64,000 nucleotides of DNA from Endozoicomonas sp965198415 (GCA_965198415.1 CBDAPN010000029.1:372001-436000), one strand, 5' to 3'; counted from the first letter of the stretch, positions 52,830 through 62,867 are shown. Notes: generated from the letters alone by a model not told the origin. Numbers and translations are program-made.

Positions 52830-54226
52830 CAGGCATCTCCCTTGTAATCAGACCCTATCAGGGCTTGGATAATTTCCAACATTTTCATCCCCTTAGACCC
52901 TTTCACCAGCACGGCTTGGGCTTCATTGTGATTGTTTTGTAGTCGGGTTTTAAGGCAGTCAATCAGAGCACTTTTATCATCAAAATGCCGACCCGAACCA
53001 AACGCTTGCGCCGCCAGATGGGCTGATGGGCCATAGCTGAAAAACTCGTCAATGCCCCGGGCTTTGGCATAGCGACCAATATCCCGGTGGCGCTCATCAG
53101 AAACCTCACCAAGCTCCAGCATATCGCCAAACACCATAAAGGTTTTTCCTTGGCAATCCGCCAGCTGATCAATCGCCGCCTGGGTTGACTGCGGGTTGGC
53201 ATTGTAGGTTTCATCAATCAAAATGGCGCCTGTGGCGTGGACAAAACGCAACCCCCGGCGCTGATAAGGCCGGACATTTTCCAGCCCCTGCACAATGATG
53301 TCCAGTGGTTGCCCCTGTGCCATCGCCACCGCCGCAGCACAACAGGCATTACCCACCTGATAACGCCCCCACAGAGCAAGCTGCACCCGTTTTTGCGCCT
53401 CGCCAATGCACAGAGTGAAGGCCGTACCGTTGGCGTCAGACTGAATCTCCGTGGCAAAGCAGTCCGCCTGCGGGTTTTCCACACTGAAACTGACCGTACG
53501 ACGCCCCTGCTGATGGCAGGTACGCTCACACCAGTGCTGATAGAATGGATCATCGAGATTCAAAACCGCAGTACCATCACTCGGCAGAGCATCGAGAATA
53601 AAACCTTTCTCCCAAGCCACACCGGCGACACTTTTAAGATCACTCAGATGGGCTTCGCCAGCGTTGGTGATCACAGCGATGTCCGGTCGCCCCATATTGG
53701 CAATGTAAGCAATCTCCCCGGGCGCACTGGTGCCCATTTCGACTACCGCAAAACGGTGGGAGGCATCAATGTTTAACAGCGTCAACGGTGTGCCCAGCGC
53801 GTTATTTAAATTTCCCGAGGTGGCCAGAGTCTTATCCGCCGTGGAGAAAATTGCCATTAACATCTCTTTCACGGAGGTTTTGCCGCAGGAGCCAGTGACT
53901 CCTACCAACGTTCCACGGAATAAACGACGATTAGCCGCCCCCAAAAGGCCCAATGCTTCTTCGCTGGCGGACACCACAATCTGGGGTAAAGATTCATCAT
54001 CGACCCATCGCTCCGTCAGGGCCGCAACGGCACCGGCAGCTTGTGCTTGTGCCAGATAGTCATGCCCGTCAAAGCGGGGGCCTTTAATGGCGATATACAG
54101 CTCACCGGGCTTGAGGGTACGGGTATCAATGCTGACACCGCTAATGGGGGGCAGGTCAGCGGGAAGGTCGGCAAGCTGACCATTAACGATGCTAGCGACT
54201 TGCTGTAAGGACAACGACTCAATCAT
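52829..54226 (-). CDS. murF: UDP-N-acetylmuramoyl-tripeptide--D-alanyl-D-alanine ligase MurF
   Basis: Adds D-Ala-D-Ala to the UDP-MurNAc tripeptide. 465 residues from ATG 54226, which overlaps the murE stop as ATGA and has GGGAG seven bases upstream; a GTG seven codons upstream is rejected. ATP loop VTGSCGKTSVKEMLMAIF (note Cys, Gly-Ser-Cys-Gly-Lys), NLDDPFYQHW and the late DETYNANPQSTQAAIDQL block identify MurF. Confidence 0.97.
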   Translation of the reverse strand: MIESLSLQQVASIVNGQLADLPADLPPISGVSIDTRTLKPGELYIAIKGPRFDGHDYLAQAQAAGAVAALTERWVDDESLPQIVVSASEEALGLLGAANRRLFRGTLVGVTGSCGKTSVKEMLMAIFSTADKTLATSGNLNNALGTPLTLLNIDASHRFAVVEMGTSAPGEIAYIANMGRPDIAVITNAGEAHLSDLKSVAGVAWEKGFILDALPSDGTAVLNLDDPFYQHWCERTCHQQGRRTVSFSVENPQADCFATEIQSDANGTAFTLCIGEAQKRVQLALWGRYQVGNACCAAAVAMAQGQPLDIIVQGLENVRPYQRRGLRFVHATGAILIDETYNANPQSTQAAIDQLADCQGKTFMVFGDMLELGEVSDERHRDIGRYAKARGIDEFFSYGPSAHLAAQAFGSGRHFDDKSALIDCLKTRLQNNHNEAQAVLVKGSKGMKMLEIIQALIGSDYKGDA

Positions 54227-55722
54227 GCCGGTACTCCCCGGGAGCACAAGGCAGCCCGTACCTGCTCGGCATCATCAAAATGATGTCGCTCGCCGCAGAC
54301 TTCCTGATAGTTCTCATGACCTTTGCCGACGATCACCACAATATCATCAGCCTGCGCTGAATGAATGGCCCGATGAATGGCCTCACGACGGTCAGCGATC
54401 AAGCGCAAACGCGCATCACTGTGACCTTCAAGGGCATCAGCGAAAATCTGTTGCGGATCTTCATTTCTGGGGTTATCACTGGTGAGTACAGCGCTGTCGG
54501 CACCCGACAGCGCGGCTTTGGTCATCAAAGGGCGCTTGCCCCGGTCCCGGTCGCCGCCGCAACCGTAGACGCAGATAATCTTTCCGGCTCCGCCGGTATG
54601 TTCACGTAAAGACGACAATACACTTTCAATGGCGTCGGGGGTATGAGCGTAATCCACCAGTACCTGCGGTTGCTCACCACCTCCAAAGGGTTGCATTCTG
54701 CCCGGTGGCGACGCAATCGCCGGTACAGACGACAACACATTTTCAATGGAATAACCGTGCACACCCAAAACAGCAATAACCGACAATAGGTTTTCCAGGT
54801 TAAAACGTCCAAGCAGTGCTGTGTTAAGAATACCTCCGCCCCAAGGCGTATGAAGCGTTGCACGAAAGCCTTTGCTCAGAACTTGAATATTGCTGAGATA
54901 AACATCCGCCGACGTATCTTCCAACGACCAAGTGATCGGTTTGTTATCGCCACAGGCAGCCATCATCAAAGGAGCAAAAGCGTCGTCTTTACCAATCACC
55001 CCATGGCGAAAATTGCCCCGGGAAAACAACCGGGCTTTGGCCGCAGCGTAATTTTCCAATGAACCATGGTAATCAAGATGATCCCGGCTAATATGAGTAA
55101 ACAGCGCCGCCTCAAACCTCACGCCATCCACTCGCCCCTGATCAAGCCCATGGGATGAGACCTCCATGGCCAGAGCAGGGATACCCTCAGCAACCAGCTG
55201 GGCGAGGTAACGGTGCAGTGAAATTACGTCGCCTGTCGTGTTAAGCGATGACTGCAACTGCCCGGGCATTCCCTGTCCTACGGTACCCATCAGGGCGCAG
55301 GGTGTTTCTTGCTGTTTTAACAGCTCCGCCATGAACCAGCAGCAGGAGGTTTTACCGTTGGTGCCCGTTACCCCAAAGACCTTAAGGTGTGCAGAGGGGT
55401 GTCGATAAAAACGATCAGCCAAAAGCCCCATTTTTTTGCACAACTGCGGCACAATAAAAACAGACGCTTGATTACTGCCCACGGCGGCCAGATCAAAACC
55501 ACCACTATCGTCCACCAAGACAGCCGCAGCGCCATTAGCCAAGGCCTGATCAATGTATTGTCTACCGTCGCCGTGAACACCAGGCACTGCAATAAACAGC
55601 TCACCCCCGACAACCTTACGACTGTCGAGGGTCATATGATGTAACACCTTATCTACAGCGGCCGCAGGCAACTGCAGTTCGGCCAGTACGCTGTTCAGCG
55701 TATTTTTTTGTTCAGCCGTCAT
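54223..55722 (-). CDS. murE: UDP-N-acetylmuramoyl-tripeptide (meso-Dap) ligase MurE
   Basis: Adds meso-diaminopimelate to UDP-MurNAc-L-Ala-D-Glu. 499 residues. ATP loop VTGTNGKTSCCWFMAELL (about 116), the mid-domain SHGLDQGRVDGVRFEAALFTHISRDHLDYHG, and TSDNPRNEDPQQIF with the DNPR motif that selects meso-Dap over lysine (about 409-415). So the cell wall is of the Dap type. The stop overlaps murF. Confidence 0.97.
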   Translation of the reverse strand: MTAEQKNTLNSVLAELQLPAAAVDKVLHHMTLDSRKVVGGELFIAVPGVHGDGRQYIDQALANGAAAVLVDDSGGFDLAAVGSNQASVFIVPQLCKKMGLLADRFYRHPSAHLKVFGVTGTNGKTSCCWFMAELLKQQETPCALMGTVGQGMPGQLQSSLNTTGDVISLHRYLAQLVAEGIPALAMEVSSHGLDQGRVDGVRFEAALFTHISRDHLDYHGSLENYAAAKARLFSRGNFRHGVIGKDDAFAPLMMAACGDNKPITWSLEDTSADVYLSNIQVLSKGFRATLHTPWGGGILNTALLGRFNLENLLSVIAVLGVHGYSIENVLSSVPAIASPPGRMQPFGGGEQPQVLVDYAHTPDAIESVLSSLREHTGGAGKIICVYGCGGDRDRGKRPLMTKAALSGADSAVLTSDNPRNEDPQQIFADALEGHSDARLRLIADRREAIHRAIHSAQADDIVVIVGKGHENYQEVCGERHHFDDAEQVRAALCSRGVPA

Positions 55723-55784
55723 CGCGTGTTTCTTAACCCTTCTGCCATAAACATTTCACCTGCCGATTGATGCATGACCTACCT

Positions 55785-57530
55785 TTATTTCATGCCCACA
55801 TAGGCAACCTGCGCGGGTGTAGCCTCAACACCGAGCAGCCGAAGCGCCCCCGATGCAACCTGCGAAAATACCGGTGCCGCCGTTTGCCCACCGTAATAAG
55901 CGTCGCCCATCGGGTCGTCAATCAGCACCACCATGGCCAAACGCGGATTATCAATAGGTGCCAGACCGGCAAACATACCGATGTAGCGATCCTTGCTGTA
56001 GCCGTTTTCTCCCACTTTGCGAGCGGTTCCGGTCTTGCCGCCCACCTCAAAAGCTTCAATGCGCGCCCGCCCTCCGGTACCGCCGTGAACCACTTCCCGC
56101 AGCATTTTCCTCAGATCAGCGGCGATCTGCTGATCCATCACCCGAACACCGTCGGGTACCACATCCCGGTGAATAAGCGACAAGGGGCGCATAATACCCC
56201 CCGCACCAATGACCATGTAGGCCTGAGCCAGTTGCAGCGGCGTGACCATCAATCCATAACCAAACGACAGCGTCGCTATTTCTATATCGCTCCAACGGTC
56301 CCGAAACGGGAGGTAGCCCGGATTCTCGCCGGGAAAGCCGGTACCCGGGCTTTGACCAAGGCCAAGGCGCTGCAAAAGGTCCAGCATTTTATCCTGACCA
56401 ATAGCCAGAACCATTTTCGACACCCCCACATTACTGGACTTACGCAGCACAGTGGTGACATCAATCGCCCCATAGTTGGATGGGTCTTTAACCTGATCAC
56501 GACCAAGACGTAAGTACCCCGGCGCCGTATCAATGACCGAGTTGCGGTTAAACAACCCGGACTCCAAAGCCGCAGCCACTGCAAAAGGCTTTAGGGTGGA
56601 ACCGGGCTCCACCATATCGGTGAGCACCCGGTTACGCATTTTATAAGCCTTCATATCGGAGCGATTATTGGGGTTGTAGGCGGGCTGGTTGACCATGGCC
56701 AACACTTCGCCGGTGTTCACGTCGAGCATCACCAGCGAACCGGCACTGGCTTTGTGCTTCTCAACCGCCTTCTTCAACTCCCGGTACGCCATGTATTGCA
56801 GGCGAAGATCAATACTGAGCTTTAACTCCTTGCCGGGGCTGGCGCTTTTCACCAGCTCTGCCTGTCGGGCCAACCGGCCTTTACGATCTTTCAGCAGCCG
56901 ACGCTGACCGGCTTCACCGGATAGCAAGTCATTGTAGGCCAATTCCAACCCCTCCTGACCGGTCTCATCAATATTGGTGGTACCGACCAGATGCGCCGTT
57001 ACTTCCGCTGCCGGGTAATAGCGCCGGTGCTCATTGATCGCTCGCACTCCGGGCACATTCAACGCCATGACTTTAGCGCCCTGCTCTGGGGTTAATTGCC
57101 GTTTCAGATAGATAAAATCACGGGTTTTGGCGGACTCAATGCGTTCACTGAGCCGCTGGCTGGAAACACCCAGCGCCTGAGCCAGCACCTCCCAGTGTTC
57201 TTTGGCAGCATAGAGCTCTTCAGGGTCGGCCCAGATGGTCACCACCGGCGTACTGACCGCCAAAGGGTCACCGTTACGATCAAAGATCACCCCCCGATGT
57301 GCCGCAACGGACTCGTAGCGCACACTGCGTTTATCACCCTCATTTTGCAAAAACTGCCGATCAAGCAGCTGCAAATCAACAATTCGGTAACCAACAACCA
57401 GCCCCGCCAGCAGCAACAGCCCCTGCACAGCTTTTAACCGCCAATGACGGATCAGCCAGCCACGAAACCGACTCACCAGCTGGTTGGCAGTGCGAAACTT
57501 GGCTTGGGAGACTTTCCGTCCCTGACTCAT
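55785..57530 (-). CDS. ftsI: Septal peptidoglycan transpeptidase FtsI (PBP3)
   Basis: Class B penicillin-binding protein that cross-links septal wall. 581 residues. One N-terminal membrane helix (about 34-52), then a pedestal domain with AAHRGVIFDRNGDPLAVSTPV. Transpeptidase motifs: SxxK in EPGSTLKPF (Ser311), SxN in KSSNVGVSKM, and KTG in GGKTGTARKVG. It overlaps ftsL as ATGA and is followed after 62 bases by murE. All active-site residues intact. Confidence 0.97.
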   Translation of the reverse strand: MSQGRKVSQAKFRTANQLVSRFRGWLIRHWRLKAVQGLLLLAGLVVGYRIVDLQLLDRQFLQNEGDKRSVRYESVAAHRGVIFDRNGDPLAVSTPVVTIWADPEELYAAKEHWEVLAQALGVSSQRLSERIESAKTRDFIYLKRQLTPEQGAKVMALNVPGVRAINEHRRYYPAAEVTAHLVGTTNIDETGQEGLELAYNDLLSGEAGQRRLLKDRKGRLARQAELVKSASPGKELKLSIDLRLQYMAYRELKKAVEKHKASAGSLVMLDVNTGEVLAMVNQPAYNPNNRSDMKAYKMRNRVLTDMVEPGSTLKPFAVAAALESGLFNRNSVIDTAPGYLRLGRDQVKDPSNYGAIDVTTVLRKSSNVGVSKMVLAIGQDKMLDLLQRLGLGQSPGTGFPGENPGYLPFRDRWSDIEIATLSFGYGLMVTPLQLAQAYMVIGAGGIMRPLSLIHRDVVPDGVRVMDQQIAADLRKMLREVVHGGTGGRARIEAFEVGGKTGTARKVGENGYSKDRYIGMFAGLAPIDNPRLAMVVLIDDPMGDAYYGGQTAAPVFSQVASGALRLLGVEATPAQVAYVGMK

Positions 57531-57823
57531 GGCTGAATAATCTCTATTTGTTTGGTTTTGGGCACTTCCATGCCCAGGCTTTGGGCGGCAATCATTTCAA
57601 TTCTGCCCGGCGATGTCAGCGTACTGTGCTCTAGCAACAGCTTGCCCCATTCCACCTGCGCTGTATTTCGGTTTTCCAGCACCTGCTGAATCTGGTTATT
57701 AAGACGCCGGTTCTCATAAGACACATACGCCACCATCAAGCCGGACAACGCCGCCAATAACAGCAATACAATAACCAGGGCATAAGCACGCACGACGCGC
57801 CATTTTACCCCCAACGTTTTCAC
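57527..57823 (-). CDS. ftsL: Cell-division protein FtsL
   Basis: Short bitopic divisome protein that forms a coiled coil with FtsB. 98 residues: a cytoplasmic head, one membrane helix (about 11-33, YALVIVLLLLAALSGLMVAYV), then a heptad-containing stretch ENRRLNNQIQQVLENRN. Start is GTG 57823, overlapping the rsmH stop as GTGA, and its own stop overlaps ftsI. Confidence 0.94.
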   Translation of the reverse strand: MKTLGVKWRVVRAYALVIVLLLLAALSGLMVAYVSYENRRLNNQIQQVLENRNTAQVEWGKLLLEHSTLTSPGRIEMIAAQSLGMEVPKTKQIEIIQP

Positions 57824-58785
57824 TGCAGCTTTTCCGCCACTCGCATTACTGCACTGCGAGCCCTTGGGTTTTCATCCACTTCTTGACTGGAGGGTTTAAC
57901 CGCTTTGCCCAGGCTTTTCATCCGCCGATTCAACTGCGCTTCGGTTACCGGTAACCAACTCGGCAGCTCATCGCCCTTTTGGTGTTTGCGGATAAACCGC
58001 TTAACGATTCGATCCTCAAGGGAGTGAAAACTGATCACGACCAAACGGCCACCGGGCTTGAGCTTTTCCAGAGCGTGATCCAGCCCCAAAATGAGATCAT
58101 CAAGCTCACGATTAATGAAAATTCGAATCGCTTGAAATGCGCGGGTGGCCGGATGCTTACCCTTTTCCCGGGTCGGACAGGCGGCAGCTATAATATCGGC
58201 AAGTCTGCGGGTGGTCGCAATCGGCGCCAGCTGACGCTCACGCACAATGGCCCGGGCCATGCGTCTGGAAAAACGATCCTCACCGTACTCCCAGATCACC
58301 CGGCTAATCTCCTCTTCCTGCGCCTTGGCCAGCCAGCTGGCAGCACTTTCACCGGCCTGATGATTCATTCGCATATCCAGCGGGCCATCATTCATAAAGC
58401 TAAAACCCCGCTGCGGGTCATCAAGCTGGGGAGAAGAGACACCTAAATCAAGCAAAATACCGTCCACCGGCTGCTCGTCATTGACTGCCCTTAAATCGGT
58501 AAAAGAGCCGTGATGAATAGCGAAACGGTTATCCAGTTCGGCCAGCTCATCGCCGGTGGCGATGGCTGCCGGGTCTTTATCGATACCAATTAAACGACCT
58601 TGTTCAGTTAACGTGCTTAAAATTAAGCGACTGTGCCCACCACGACCAAAAGTGCCATCAACATAAACGCCAGCGCGATCCGTCAGCAACGCATCTACAG
58701 CCTCGTGCAGCAATACCGTTTTGTGTCCGTTGTCTTGGGCGGTGTGGATATTAATGCGATCCGACGATTTCATAGGTTTGTTCAC
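57820..58785 (-). CDS. rsmH: 16S rRNA (cytosine1402-N4)-methyltransferase RsmH
   Basis: Methylates N4 of C1402 in 16S rRNA; RsmI, also in this window, methylates the 2'-O of the same nucleotide. 321 residues. SAM motif VDGTFGRGGHSRLIL (about 42), ILLDLGVSSPQLDDPQRGFSF and the C-terminal VISFHSLEDRIVKRFIR. Start is GTG 58785 or ATG 58773; neither has a strong ribosome site. Second gene of the dcw cluster. Confidence 0.97.
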   Translation of the reverse strand: MNKPMKSSDRINIHTAQDNGHKTVLLHEAVDALLTDRAGVYVDGTFGRGGHSRLILSTLTEQGRLIGIDKDPAAIATGDELAELDNRFAIHHGSFTDLRAVNDEQPVDGILLDLGVSSPQLDDPQRGFSFMNDGPLDMRMNHQAGESAASWLAKAQEEEISRVIWEYGEDRFSRRMARAIVRERQLAPIATTRRLADIIAAACPTREKGKHPATRAFQAIRIFINRELDDLILGLDHALEKLKPGGRLVVISFHSLEDRIVKRFIRKHQKGDELPSWLPVTEAQLNRRMKSLGKAVKPSSQEVDENPRARSAVMRVAEKLQ

Positions 58786-58862
58786 AAAAAATTATTTATA
58801 AGCCGAGCAACAATTTATTCAGTGCTACGATCAAGAAAACTGTTCGAAAAAACGGACAACGT

Positions 58863-59318
58863 CTACAAAGAGAGCGATTGCAACTCCATCGGAGTCTCTT
58901 GCGACTCACTGGCTTCTCGCAGATACTGGTCCCGGCGCTCACTCCAGTTACCCTCATCCCAAAGCTCGAACTTCTTGCCCTGTCCCAGCAAAATAGTACG
59001 CTTTTCAAGGCCCGCATAATCACGCAACAGCGGGGGGATCAGAATGCGCCCGTTGCCATCAAGCTCAACGTCGGTGGCGTGGCCTATTAAGAGCCGTTGA
59101 ATACGCCGCGTCATTGGATGAAAACTCGGAAGTGCTTCAATTTTCTGTTGAATGGGCTCCCACTCATCAAGCGGGTAAATCAACAGACAGTGCTCGTCAG
59201 TATCAATAGTTGCCACTAAGGCGCCGTCGCAACGATCCCGCAACACCTGCCGATAACGGGCCGGTATGGCAAGACGCCCTTTGGCATCAAGATTAATGGC
59301 ATTAACACCGCGAAACAC
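58863..59318 (-). CDS. mraZ: Transcriptional regulator MraZ
   Basis: AbrB-type ring-shaped regulator that binds repeats in its own promoter and controls the dcw cluster. The frame is open to 59345, but GTG 59318 (VFRGVNAINLDAKGRLAIPARYR) is chosen because GGGAGAAGG precedes it and length becomes 151 (152 in E. coli). Two AbrB-like halves carry DAKGRLAIPARYR (about 10-22) and DGNGRILIPPLLRDYA (about 86-101). Direct repeats fitting its target lie upstream. First gene of the cluster. Confidence 0.95.
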   Translation of the reverse strand: MFRGVNAINLDAKGRLAIPARYRQVLRDRCDGALVATIDTDEHCLLIYPLDEWEPIQQKIEALPSFHPMTRRIQRLLIGHATDVELDGNGRILIPPLLRDYAGLEKRTILLGQGKKFELWDEGNWSERRDQYLREASESQETPMELQSLSL

Positions 59319-59462
59319 GTGACCTTCTCCCTGGTTTTCCGCCAATGGAATTTACGACACACGCCTGATATTAAAAATACCGCTTATCAATCCTTGCAAA
59401 CCGATATTTTTAATCTCGGCTTTCAACATTCACCACATCTGACGATGCTCAAAACATTGCAG

Positions 59463-59533
59463 CCACTTTGACCCACGCTAACCCACTTTGCACCACTAAA
59501 GCACACTATAGAAATCTGAAAAACTGACGTCAA
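59463..59533 (-). promoter_or_regulatory. dcw promoter with MraZ-box array
   Basis: On the minus strand TTGACG (59533-59528), a 17-base spacer and TATAGT (59510-59505) make a good sigma-70 promoter. Immediately downstream of the predicted start, GTGG occurs four times at exact 10-base spacing (complement CCAC at 59463, 59473, 59483, 59493), two of them as GTGGG. This matches the direct repeats bound by MraZ and would place the repressor over the start region. Confidence 0.75.
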
Positions 59534-59609
59534 GCAAAGAGCGCCACAGGTGCACTTAAGATATGAAGCAAAAGAAAACAGTTGGCGGGTATTTTGCTCG
59601 GCAAAACAA

Positions 59610-59695
59610 GATGGGAATTTATACTGCCCTTCGCCCTATCGCACCCAAAGGGCATAGAAGGCGATGCTTTACGCAATCTCTGGTAAAACAGCGCA
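59610..59695 (-). repeat. Dispersed repeat R2 (inverted, one unit)
   Basis: On minus: GAGATTGCGTAAAGCATC, CCTTCTATGCCCTTTGGGT, then TGCGATAGGGCG and an AT-rich tail. Same flanks as R1 but only one 17-bp unit. It lies between the dcw promoter and rnpB. The rest of the 59319-59742 spacer holds only the promoter array above. Confidence 0.75.
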
Positions 59696-59742
59696 AGACG
59701 TTGGAACTGTAAAGAAACAGGTTCAGTAACAACTGAGAAATA

Positions 59743-60129
<387 letters not shown>

Positions 60130-60136
60130 ACGGCGG

Positions 60137-60165
60137 ATAATACTTCCACACAGCCCGATAAGCAA
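60137..60165 (-). promoter_or_regulatory. rnpB promoter
   Basis: TTGCTT (60165-60160) and TATTAT (60142-60137) on minus with a 17-base spacer, followed by a start near 60129. Located between the rsmI stop and rnpB. Confidence 0.65.
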
Positions 60166-60169
60166 CCTT

Positions 60170-61015
60170 TTATTGCCCGGCTTTCATCGCTAACCCAAGC
60201 TCATAAAGATCTTTTTTTCGCAGCCCGGTCAGGTCGGCAACAACAGCAGCGGCTTTTTTGATGGGCAATTCCTTTAGCAAACGTTGCAGCATTGCGGTTG
60301 TTTGCGGTGAAATCTCTGCCGCTTCGGGTTCTTGATAACCTTCAATCAGTACCACAAACTCACCCCGCTGCTGATTACTGTCGGCCTGCAACAGCGCCTG
60401 AATTTCGACCGTGGTACCAGCCAACACCGTCTCAAACGTTTTGGTGATCTCACGGGCCACAACGATGTAACGGTCTTCGCCAAGCTCAGCGGCCAGGTCG
60501 GCCAGCAAAGACACGATACGGTGGGGAGACTCATACACACCCCAGGTAGAAGTCAAGGTGGCAAGCGTAGCAATACGCTTTCGCCGCGCTACGGCTTTTG
60601 CGGGCAAAAAGCCCTCAAAGTAAAAGCGATCGGTGGGTAACCCACTGATCGACAGCGCGGCAATGTAAGCACAGGCACCAGGTACAGCAACCACCTTAAA
60701 GCCTGCCTCACGAACGGTTCGCACCAAATGAAAACCGGGGTCTGAAATCAGCGGTGTACCTGCGTCGCTGATCAACGCCACAGCTTTCCCATCTTGCATT
60801 CGATGAACAATGGACTCAGCCTGTTGCCGTTCATTGTGGTCATGGCAGGGTATCAATGGGGTCTGAATACCAAAGTGATTCATCAGGCGCCTGCTATGAC
60901 GCGTATCTTCCGCTGCTATAACATCAACCTGACTTAATACCTCTATGGCACGCGGGGTCATATCACCCAGATTACCAATGGGCGTAGAAACTATGTAAAG
61001 ATGAGCACTTGTCAT
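60170..61015 (-). CDS. rsmI: 16S rRNA (cytidine1402-2'-O)-methyltransferase RsmI
   Basis: SAM-dependent methyltransferase of the tetrapyrrole-methylase fold acting on C1402 of 16S rRNA. 281 residues. STPIGNLGDMTPRAIEVL (10-27), AEDTRHSRRLMNHFGI, and ISDAGTPLISDPGFHLVR are characteristic. The C-terminal region has a short helical extension. Not adjacent to lpoA here; rnpB lies downstream on the same strand with its own promoter. Confidence 0.96.
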   Translation of the reverse strand: MTSAHLYIVSTPIGNLGDMTPRAIEVLSQVDVIAAEDTRHSRRLMNHFGIQTPLIPCHDHNERQQAESIVHRMQDGKAVALISDAGTPLISDPGFHLVRTVREAGFKVVAVPGACAYIAALSISGLPTDRFYFEGFLPAKAVARRKRIATLATLTSTWGVYESPHRIVSLLADLAAELGEDRYIVVAREITKTFETVLAGTTVEIQALLQADSNQQRGEFVVLIEGYQEPEAAEISPQTTAMLQRLLKELPIKKAAAVVADLTGLRKKDLYELGLAMKAGQ

Positions 61016-61155
61016 GAATGGAACCGTTACTGTTTAAACGTGCATACTAACAAAACCCGGCAAGATAACATGAGCACTACCATAGCTTTTAGCAATTTAC
61101 GTGCAAATGTAAGCCCAACCTCCTTACCAAGAATTGGGCTTGCAACATCACTTTA

Positions 61156-61350
61156 TTAAGAGTTGCCTAACAACTCACTAATTATTGGGCCGTTTCCCGG
61201 AAAATTAGCAACCAAACAATTCTTTGTGCTTTCCAACTCCTCCCGGGATCTTGCCTTTGCTCTGACACCAAGTATTTGAATGTACTTACCGTGATCCGCC
61301 TTAGACAGTTCCCCTCTCTGAACTTTTGTTTTAACATCATTAAAAATCAC
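61156..61350 (-). CDS. Short unknown protein
   Basis: 64 residues, not recognised. Starts GTG 61350 in an AT-rich context with only a weak ribosome site. Sequence is rich in Lys, Glu and Arg (VKTKVQRGELSKADHGKY) with no membrane segment. It could be a small cytosolic protein or the C-terminal remnant of a longer one; the polar, protein-like composition is the main support. Located between rsmI and the next orphan gene on the same strand. Confidence 0.35.
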   Translation of the reverse strand: MIFNDVKTKVQRGELSKADHGKYIQILGVRAKARSREELESTKNCLVANFPGNGPIISELLGNS

Positions 61351-61436
61351 TAATTTTTTAGAAAAAGAAACATCCCTGTCAAAAAAACAAACTTAAGATG
61401 GGATAAGCTTTGGTGATTTACACTTCCGTTAGCAAG

Positions 61437-62867
61437 CTAAGGTAACTTAAGAACTTCTCTAGGCCCACTTAAACCATCAAACGCTGTTTTAATATCAGAT
61501 GGCATGGTGATTTTATTATCCTTCAAGTACCTTTCAACTATTTCTTTCTGGCCAGCAGTCAGCCAAATACCCGTATCGAGTAACCCTATAGCCAAATCAT
61601 TAAACCCATTACTAAGCATCAGGCAAAATTTCTTAAAGATTAATGAAAGAGGGTTGTCCTCATTGACCGGCGCCAAGGAAAAACTACCGTTTTCAAAGTT
61701 CCACCCGGCTTTTTTCAATATAGTAAGCTGACTAACCAAGTCACTATGTTGCTCTAAATTAAAATCAGGAGTATTTTTCAAGCATCGACACAACACCCTG
61801 TTAAAATTGTAAGATCGCTCTGGAATGATTTCAAATAGCTTAGAAAGCGCCTTTTCATAGTAATTTAACTGCTGCTCGGTTAAAACTTCATAATTTTCAA
61901 AAAGAGCCTCTAAATAACCAACCTGTAGAGATTCAAAATCATCTTTCATTGTATCAGAGAAAGGAACACCGCCATCTTTCATCACCTTAAACAAGGTTAA
62001 GGTTTCAAGTTTATCGGAATCAGATGCTGATCTAAAGTCAATCTGTTTCAGCACTGTAAACACAAGTGCTGATTTATGCAACTCCTTAGTTCTTTCAACA
62101 TTATCTTTCGCTGCTTCTAAAGCCTCGTGTAATACAGTGAGTCTCTCAGCATGGCTATCTATCCCTCTTAAGTTATCAAGCCTTGCGACCTTTAAACTCT
62201 TTTCATCAGCGTCCGACTCAGAAATGACATTACCAGAATCTTTGCACTGGTAAATCAGCCCTTTAACTACAGCTTCATCTTGTGAATTACTTGGTGAAAA
62301 ACCAAGTTCCATCATTTTATTAACCAAGGGCATTAAATCTACTGCACGCTGATATTCAGCACGAGAATAAACAACAAACTTTTGAAAGAAACTATCAATC
62401 AAAGAGGGATTTTTTTTGATAAAACTGCAAATTGAATCTGAGTTTTTCAGTTTAGTAATAGCATTATCAATCTTATCATGAGCTTCGAATTCGTTTAACG
62501 TCTTTATGCACTCCAAAGCAGTTTTCAGATCTGATTCAGACAATTGACTTAAAATTTTTGGGTTACTAAGAATGTGTTCCGGTTTTGTTGGATTTTTTGG
62601 CTCTTTAATAAGGTTTTCACCCGGTACTTGAGTTACTTTTCGCTGATTAAGCACCTTATTTATTTTGGTTGAAAACCAAGCATTAGGGAGGTCTTTTACC
62701 ATTTTAAGGTTTTCCTTATCTGACAATTCGACCTTAAAACGACCAAAAAAGCCCTGAACAGCAGATTTTAATGCCTTTAGCATCCGAATCGGCTTTATAT
62801 CGTTAACATTTTTGTGCCAGCCATAGGATAGACTTTCTAAAAAATTTAAATTAATGCTATCAGACAT
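61437..62867 (-). CDS. AT-rich orphan helical protein, unknown function
   Basis: Not recognised. 476 residues from ATG 62867, with GAGGTGA upstream. Predicted almost wholly helical, rich in Lys, Asn, Ser and Leu, without signal peptide or membrane helices. A basic amphipathic stretch occurs at about 28-48 (RMLKALKSAVQGFFGRFKV), and repeated Leu-rich helices in the middle (about 175-400) suggest a solenoid-like scaffold. Codon use is AT-rich compared with the dcw genes nearby, as for the orphan at 20838. No catalytic motif identified. A host-directed or secreted role is possible but unproven. Confidence 0.7.
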   Translation of the reverse strand: MSDSINLNFLESLSYGWHKNVNDIKPIRMLKALKSAVQGFFGRFKVELSDKENLKMVKDLPNAWFSTKINKVLNQRKVTQVPGENLIKEPKNPTKPEHILSNPKILSQLSESDLKTALECIKTLNEFEAHDKIDNAITKLKNSDSICSFIKKNPSLIDSFFQKFVVYSRAEYQRAVDLMPLVNKMMELGFSPSNSQDEAVVKGLIYQCKDSGNVISESDADEKSLKVARLDNLRGIDSHAERLTVLHEALEAAKDNVERTKELHKSALVFTVLKQIDFRSASDSDKLETLTLFKVMKDGGVPFSDTMKDDFESLQVGYLEALFENYEVLTEQQLNYYEKALSKLFEIIPERSYNFNRVLCRCLKNTPDFNLEQHSDLVSQLTILKKAGWNFENGSFSLAPVNEDNPLSLIFKKFCLMLSNGFNDLAIGLLDTGIWLTAGQKEIVERYLKDNKITMPSDIKTAFDGLSGPREVLKLP

